In this document: piece by piece, positions 6,787 through 9,213 of the stretch | How positions within the stretch are numbered: the stretch's first letter is position 1 | How the letters are laid out: each line of letters starts with the position of its first letter | Source of the DNA: an uncultured Prevotella sp. | GTDB taxonomy: Bacteria > Bacteroidota > Bacteroidia > Bacteroidales > Bacteroidaceae | Length of the DNA: 9,213 bases | Reading direction: 5' to 3' | NCBI GenBank assembly: GCA_900553155.1 | Contig: USCM01000061.1 | Location: 1-9,213 of the forward strand | Notes under the pieces: generated by a model | The model's database searches: none | Told to the model about the DNA's origin: nothing | Seen by the model: the letters and a program-made list of their open reading frames with translations, nothing else | Translations under genes and position numbers: made by a program

Positions 6787-7200
6787 ATGGAAATCAAAAT
6801 CAATTCTTTGGCAGACATCAACGAGGCTGCCAAGCAATTCATTGAGAATATGGGCGACAGCAAGGTGTTCGCCTTTTATGGAAAGATGGGTGCTGGTAAG
6901 ACAACATTCATTAAGGCTATATGCGAGGAGCTTGGTGTAGACGACGTCATTACATCGCCTACATTCGCTATCGTCAACGAGTATCAGAGCGCAACAACGG
7001 GCGACTCTATATACCACTTCGACTTCTATCGCATCAAGAAACTTGAGGAAGTGTACGACATGGGCTACGAAGACTACTTCTATAGTGGCTCTCTATGCTT
7101 CCTCGAATGGCCTGAGCTGATAGACGATTTGTTGCCTGAGGACGCTACAAAGGTTACGATTGAGGCTACCGAAGAGGGTGGAAGAATCGTGAAGTTTTAA
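6787..7200 (+). CDS. tsaE: tRNA threonylcarbamoyladenosine biosynthesis ATPase TsaE
   Basis: TsaE is the small ATPase that, with TsaB and TsaD, supports transfer of threonylcarbamoyl to A37 of tRNAs that read ANN codons (t6A). At 137 residues it is a normal length. The Walker A loop is G32-K-M-G-A-G-K38-T39. It is followed by TSPTFAIVNEY (56-66, the switch-like segment of the family), the YHFDFYRI motif with D79, and the C-terminal LEWPE with E107 and W108. The methionine at 6787 starts the usual short lead-in to the first strand. The gene follows porX by 33 bases and is the last of the plus-strand run. Its TAA stop overlaps the stop of ribD on the other strand. Confidence 0.96.
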   Translation: MEIKINSLADINEAAKQFIENMGDSKVFAFYGKMGAGKTTFIKAICEELGVDDVITSPTFAIVNEYQSATTGDSIYHFDFYRIKKLEEVYDMGYEDYFYSGSLCFLEWPELIDDLLPEDATKVTIEATEEGGRIVKF

Positions 7201-8150
7201 CGCTCCCAGAGGCTAATGATGTTGCCGTCGCACTCTTTACGGCTAACGAGCTTTGCCTCCTTAGGCATTTCGGGTGCCACGGTGCCATCATCAACCGTTA
7301 TGGGTGCCGTCTCTATGCGTATCTCGTCCCATAGCCCGGCATCGATAAACGACTGCAACGTGGTGCGGCCGCCCTCAACTATAAGCGACTGACACTTCTC
7401 CTCGTACAGCCACTGCATCAGTTGAGGCAGCACCGGCTGCGTCATGTCCATACCCTCAAACACAGGCTGCTTGCTGCTCAATACAATGCGGCGGGGCGAT
7501 GTTCCAGCCCAGTCGCGTGTGTTGAGCTGCGGTTTTTCGCGCTCGTCGGTCACACGTCCCACCAGTATGGCGTCGTTCTCGGCGCGCAGTTTGTGCGATA
7601 GCATACGTGTGCAGGCTGTAGATATGGCGAGAGCCTTGCCGTGGTTGTCGATATAGTGGTTGGCTGTCTCAGCCCACTTAAGCAGGATGTATGGCCGGCG
7701 GTGCTCGTTGTAGGTAATAAAGCGCTTGTTAAGCTTGCGGCACTCAGCCTCAAGCACGCCCACCTTTACCTCTATTCCGGCATCCTGCAGCTTCTTTATG
7801 CCACGTCCCATGACCTTGGCAAAGGGGTCGACGCATCCCACCACGCATCTCTTTACGCCTTTCTTTATAATAAGGTCGGCGCATGGCGGCGTCTTGCCGT
7901 AGTGCGAGCAAGGCTCAAGGCTTACGTATATCGTTGCTTCGGGCAGTAGCTGCTCGTCCTCGGGTTTAACAGAGGCAAAGGCATTGACCTCGGCATGGCC
8001 TTCGCCGCAGCGCACATGATAGCCCTCGCCAATTATTCTGCCATCGGCAGCCACTATCACGGCTCCCACCATAGGGTTAGGCTTGGCGTTCTGCATGCCG
8101 TTGCGTGCCAGTTGCAGGCAACGGTGCATATATTGTTCGTCGGTTGTCAT
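7197..8150 (-). CDS. ribD: Bifunctional riboflavin biosynthesis deaminase/reductase RibD
   Basis: RibD performs two consecutive cytosolic steps after GTP cyclohydrolase II: deamination of the diaminopyrimidine and NADPH-dependent reduction of the ribose side chain. The start chosen (ATG at 8150-8148) gives 317 residues beginning MTTDEQYMHRCLQLA, which lines up with family N-termini. The open frame extends ten residues further to 8180, but that would overlap the upstream gene. The deaminase domain (1-145) has PNPMVG at 24-29 and zinc ligands H52 (with E54 as proton shuttle, GHAE), C81 and C90 (EPCSHYGKTPPC). The reductase domain (about 153-315) has RPYILLKWA, DAILVGRVT (193-201), QLNTR and VEGG (258-261). 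It follows the WG-repeat gene by 19 bases on the same strand, so the two are probably co-transcribed. It converges on tsaE with a four-base overlap. Confidence 0.95.
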   Translation of the reverse strand: MTTDEQYMHRCLQLARNGMQNAKPNPMVGAVIVAADGRIIGEGYHVRCGEGHAEVNAFASVKPEDEQLLPEATIYVSLEPCSHYGKTPPCADLIIKKGVKRCVVGCVDPFAKVMGRGIKKLQDAGIEVKVGVLEAECRKLNKRFITYNEHRRPYILLKWAETANHYIDNHGKALAISTACTRMLSHKLRAENDAILVGRVTDEREKPQLNTRDWAGTSPRRIVLSSKQPVFEGMDMTQPVLPQLMQWLYEEKCQSLIVEGGRTTLQSFIDAGLWDEIRIETAPITVDDGTVAPEMPKEAKLVSRKECDGNIISLWER

Positions 8151-8169
8151 TATTCTCTTGTTTTGTTCT

Positions 8170-8829
8170 TTAAGCCTCAATCAGCGTAGCCTCTCCATCC
8201 TTCCACGCCTCGAAGTAAGGTGGCTCGTCGCGCAGCGATATATCGTCGTATACAAATGGGGCAACCACCGTCTCCTTGCCGTCAGGCAAGATAAGTCCCA
8301 TCTTGCCGTCGCGCTGAGCTATTACGGGCAGCGTGCGCAGGTCGTCCACATACACATAAGGTGTGCGGAGGAAGTCGTAGTGTGCCGGTATAAGCACATT
8401 GCCCTGATGGTCTTTGATACCAAACTTGCCGTCCTCCTCGTACACGTCGTGATACTGCTCGTACTTGTCGCGTATGCGGTTGAGGTAGAACACCATTTTG
8501 CGCTTGTTGTTCACCAGTTCTACCAGATAAGAGAACGTGTCCGAATAGTTTGCCATAGCACGTGCCAGCACAATCTTGAAGTCAAGACCCGACAGCACCT
8601 TACGGTTTAGGTCGATGTAGCGAGCTATGGCTTTCTCCTTCTCTGGAATGGTAAGTGTGGCAAGCTGTTCTTCAAACTTGAGCATAATGGTCTTCGAGCC
8701 TTTCATAGCCTTGATGTAACGATGAATTTGCCGCGCCATCTCGTCGCATACGAACTTGTCTATGCGCTCCATCTCGATACTGTCAACATAAGTATCTTCG
8801 AAGTTTTCTTGTGTTATCTTTTTTTCCAT
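8170..8829 (-). CDS. WG-repeat protein, function unknown
   Basis: The product has 219 residues, with no signal peptide or membrane segment visible, so it is probably cytosolic. The first 125 residues are charged and mainly helical (for example IPEKEKAIARYIDLNRKVL). The C-terminal part holds two WG/KWG-type repeats: D133-G-K-F-G-I-K-D at 133-140 running to IPAHYD (147-152), and D174-G-K-M-G-L-I running to APFVYD (190-195). The central W of the usual motif is F or M here. Such repeats occur in many bacterial proteins without one common activity and may be binding modules. The gene is the first of a two-gene minus-strand unit with ribD, 19 bases apart, behind a well-formed promoter. No role in riboflavin synthesis is evident from the sequence. 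Start: ATG at 8829-8827, about 34 bases after the predicted transcription start. Confidence 0.9.
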   Translation of the reverse strand: MEKKITQENFEDTYVDSIEMERIDKFVCDEMARQIHRYIKAMKGSKTIMLKFEEQLATLTIPEKEKAIARYIDLNRKVLSGLDFKIVLARAMANYSDTFSYLVELVNNKRKMVFYLNRIRDKYEQYHDVYEEDGKFGIKDHQGNVLIPAHYDFLRTPYVYVDDLRTLPVIAQRDGKMGLILPDGKETVVAPFVYDDISLRDEPPYFEAWKDGEATLIEA

Positions 8830-8869
8830 AGCGTTATCTTGGTTTTAATTATAGGTGTTTGTATACCGC

Positions 8870-8900
8870 CAAAAGTACGACAATTTCTTGAAACTTCAAA
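8870..8900 (-). promoter_or_regulatory. Bacteroidetes-type promoter for the WG-repeat gene and ribD
   Basis: On the minus strand TTTG (8900-8897) is followed after 19 bases by TACTTTTG (8877-8870). This matches TTTG-N19-21-TAnnTTTG. Transcription would start near 8863 and run through the WG-repeat gene and ribD. Confidence 0.75.
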
Positions 8901-8950
8901 GAAAATGCCGTTATTTTTATCATTTCCTCTCATAGGCAGAATATTATTGC

Positions 8951-8958
8951 TACCTTTG
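8951..8958 (+). promoter_or_regulatory. -7 element of the promoter for the alkaline phosphatase gene
   Basis: TACCTTTG matches TAnnTTTG. No TTTG lies at the expected distance upstream, so the -33 element is poor and the promoter may be weak or need an activator. Transcription would start near 8964, about 33 bases before the ATG. It faces away from the promoter of the WG-repeat gene at 8870-8900. Confidence 0.6.
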
Positions 8959-8996
8959 TGCATCGTAAAACTTAAAAATTAAAACCGATAGAACAA

Positions 8997-9213
8997 ATGA
9001 AGAAAATTATTCTTTCAGTGTTGATGTGCTGCGTTGCCATCATAGCGACGGCACAGGTTGAGCGTCCAAAGCTTGTTGTAGGTCTTGTTATCGACCAGAT
9101 GCGTTGGGACTACCTCTACTATTATTACGACAAGTACGGCGAAGGCGGCATGAAGCGCCTCATGGCTGAAGGCTTCTCGTGCGACAACCAGATGCTCAAC
9201 TATGTGCCTACCA
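8997..9213 (+). CDS. pafA: Secreted PafA-type alkaline phosphatase, N-terminal fragment (runs off the window)
   Basis: The reading frame opens at ATG 8997 and stays open for 72 codons to the window end. Residues 1-19 form a signal peptide (MKK, hydrophobic core, ATA before Q20), placing the product in the periplasm. The mature part begins with RPKLVVGLVIDQMRWDYL and then YGEGGMKRLMAEGF. D33 in VIDQMR corresponds to the first zinc ligand of PafA, a phosphate-irrepressible phosphomonoesterase of Bacteroidetes in the alkaline phosphatase superfamily. The nucleophilic Thr of PafA follows that Asp by about 40 residues, so it would fall just past the last visible codons (NYVPT). Homology is clear for the superfamily. 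The exact subfamily (PafA or a related phosphodiesterase) needs the missing part. Confidence 0.8.
   Translation, partial: MKKIILSVLMCCVAIIATAQVERPKLVVGLVIDQMRWDYLYYYYDKYGEGGMKRLMAEGFSCDNQMLNYVPT

Noticed and set aside
8151..8180. Ten-residue N-terminal extension of RibD starting at 8180
   Set aside because: It would overlap the end of the WG-repeat gene, and the extension has no counterpart in family members. The ATG at 8150 gives the usual N-terminus.
8083..8610. Plus-strand open frame (175 codons) opposite ribD and the WG-repeat gene
   Set aside because: It crosses the junction of two convincing minus-strand genes and has no recognisable motif or promoter.
5200..9213. A joint phosphatase module of porX and the pafA-like gene, both of the alkaline phosphatase superfamily
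   Set aside because: They differ in subfamily and compartment and are separated by tsaE and two opposite-strand genes. Shared fold alone does not indicate a shared pathway.

Overview
The window looks like a chromosomal segment from a member of the Bacteroidales, most likely Prevotella-like. Three things point there. It carries the Bacteroidetes-restricted proteins PorW/SprE and PorX and a PafA-type phosphatase. Its promoters have the Bacteroidetes -7 element TAnnTTTG, twice with a correctly spaced TTTG -33 element. The genes have A-rich leaders and no clear Shine-Dalgarno sequences. Base composition and codon use look uniform. I see no insertion sequence, phage gene, CRISPR array or other sign of recent transfer.

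Layout. (1) Positions 1-51 hold the 5' two thirds of a tRNA-Pro(GGG) on the minus strand, cut by the window edge, with its own promoter at 71-102. (2) A plus-strand run of five genes follows, reading away from the tRNA: aroA (196-1449), a small membrane-anchored cysteine-motif protein (1463-1855), a large TPR lipoprotein of the PorW/SprE family (1882-5130), the response regulator/PglZ-phosphatase fusion porX (5200-6753) and tsaE (6787-7200). Gaps are 13, 26, 69 and 33 bases, and the only promoter-like element I see is before aroA, so the run is probably one operon, perhaps subdivided at a repeat and hairpin between porW and porX. (3) A minus-strand pair converges on tsaE: a WG-repeat protein (8829-8170) and ribD (8150-7197). 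tsaE and ribD overlap by four bases and share the palindrome TTAA in their stop codons. (4) At the right edge a plus-strand gene with a signal peptide begins (8997 to beyond 9213). It looks like the start of a PafA-type alkaline phosphatase and is transcribed divergently from the WG-repeat gene.

How the genes fit together. PorW and PorX are components of the type IX secretion system (T9SS) and its regulation, placed side by side within housekeeping functions: shikimate pathway (AroA), tRNA t6A modification (TsaE) and riboflavin synthesis (RibD). The small cysteine-motif protein between aroA and porW has no known role and is the most obvious unexplained partner. I do not see a wholly new multi-gene system. 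The points most worth following are that small protein, the 8-base tandem repeats that fold into a hairpin before porX, the repeated C-terminal tail of the PorW-like lipoprotein, and the zero-gap convergent junction of tsaE and ribD. No stretch longer than 300 bases lacks a gene.
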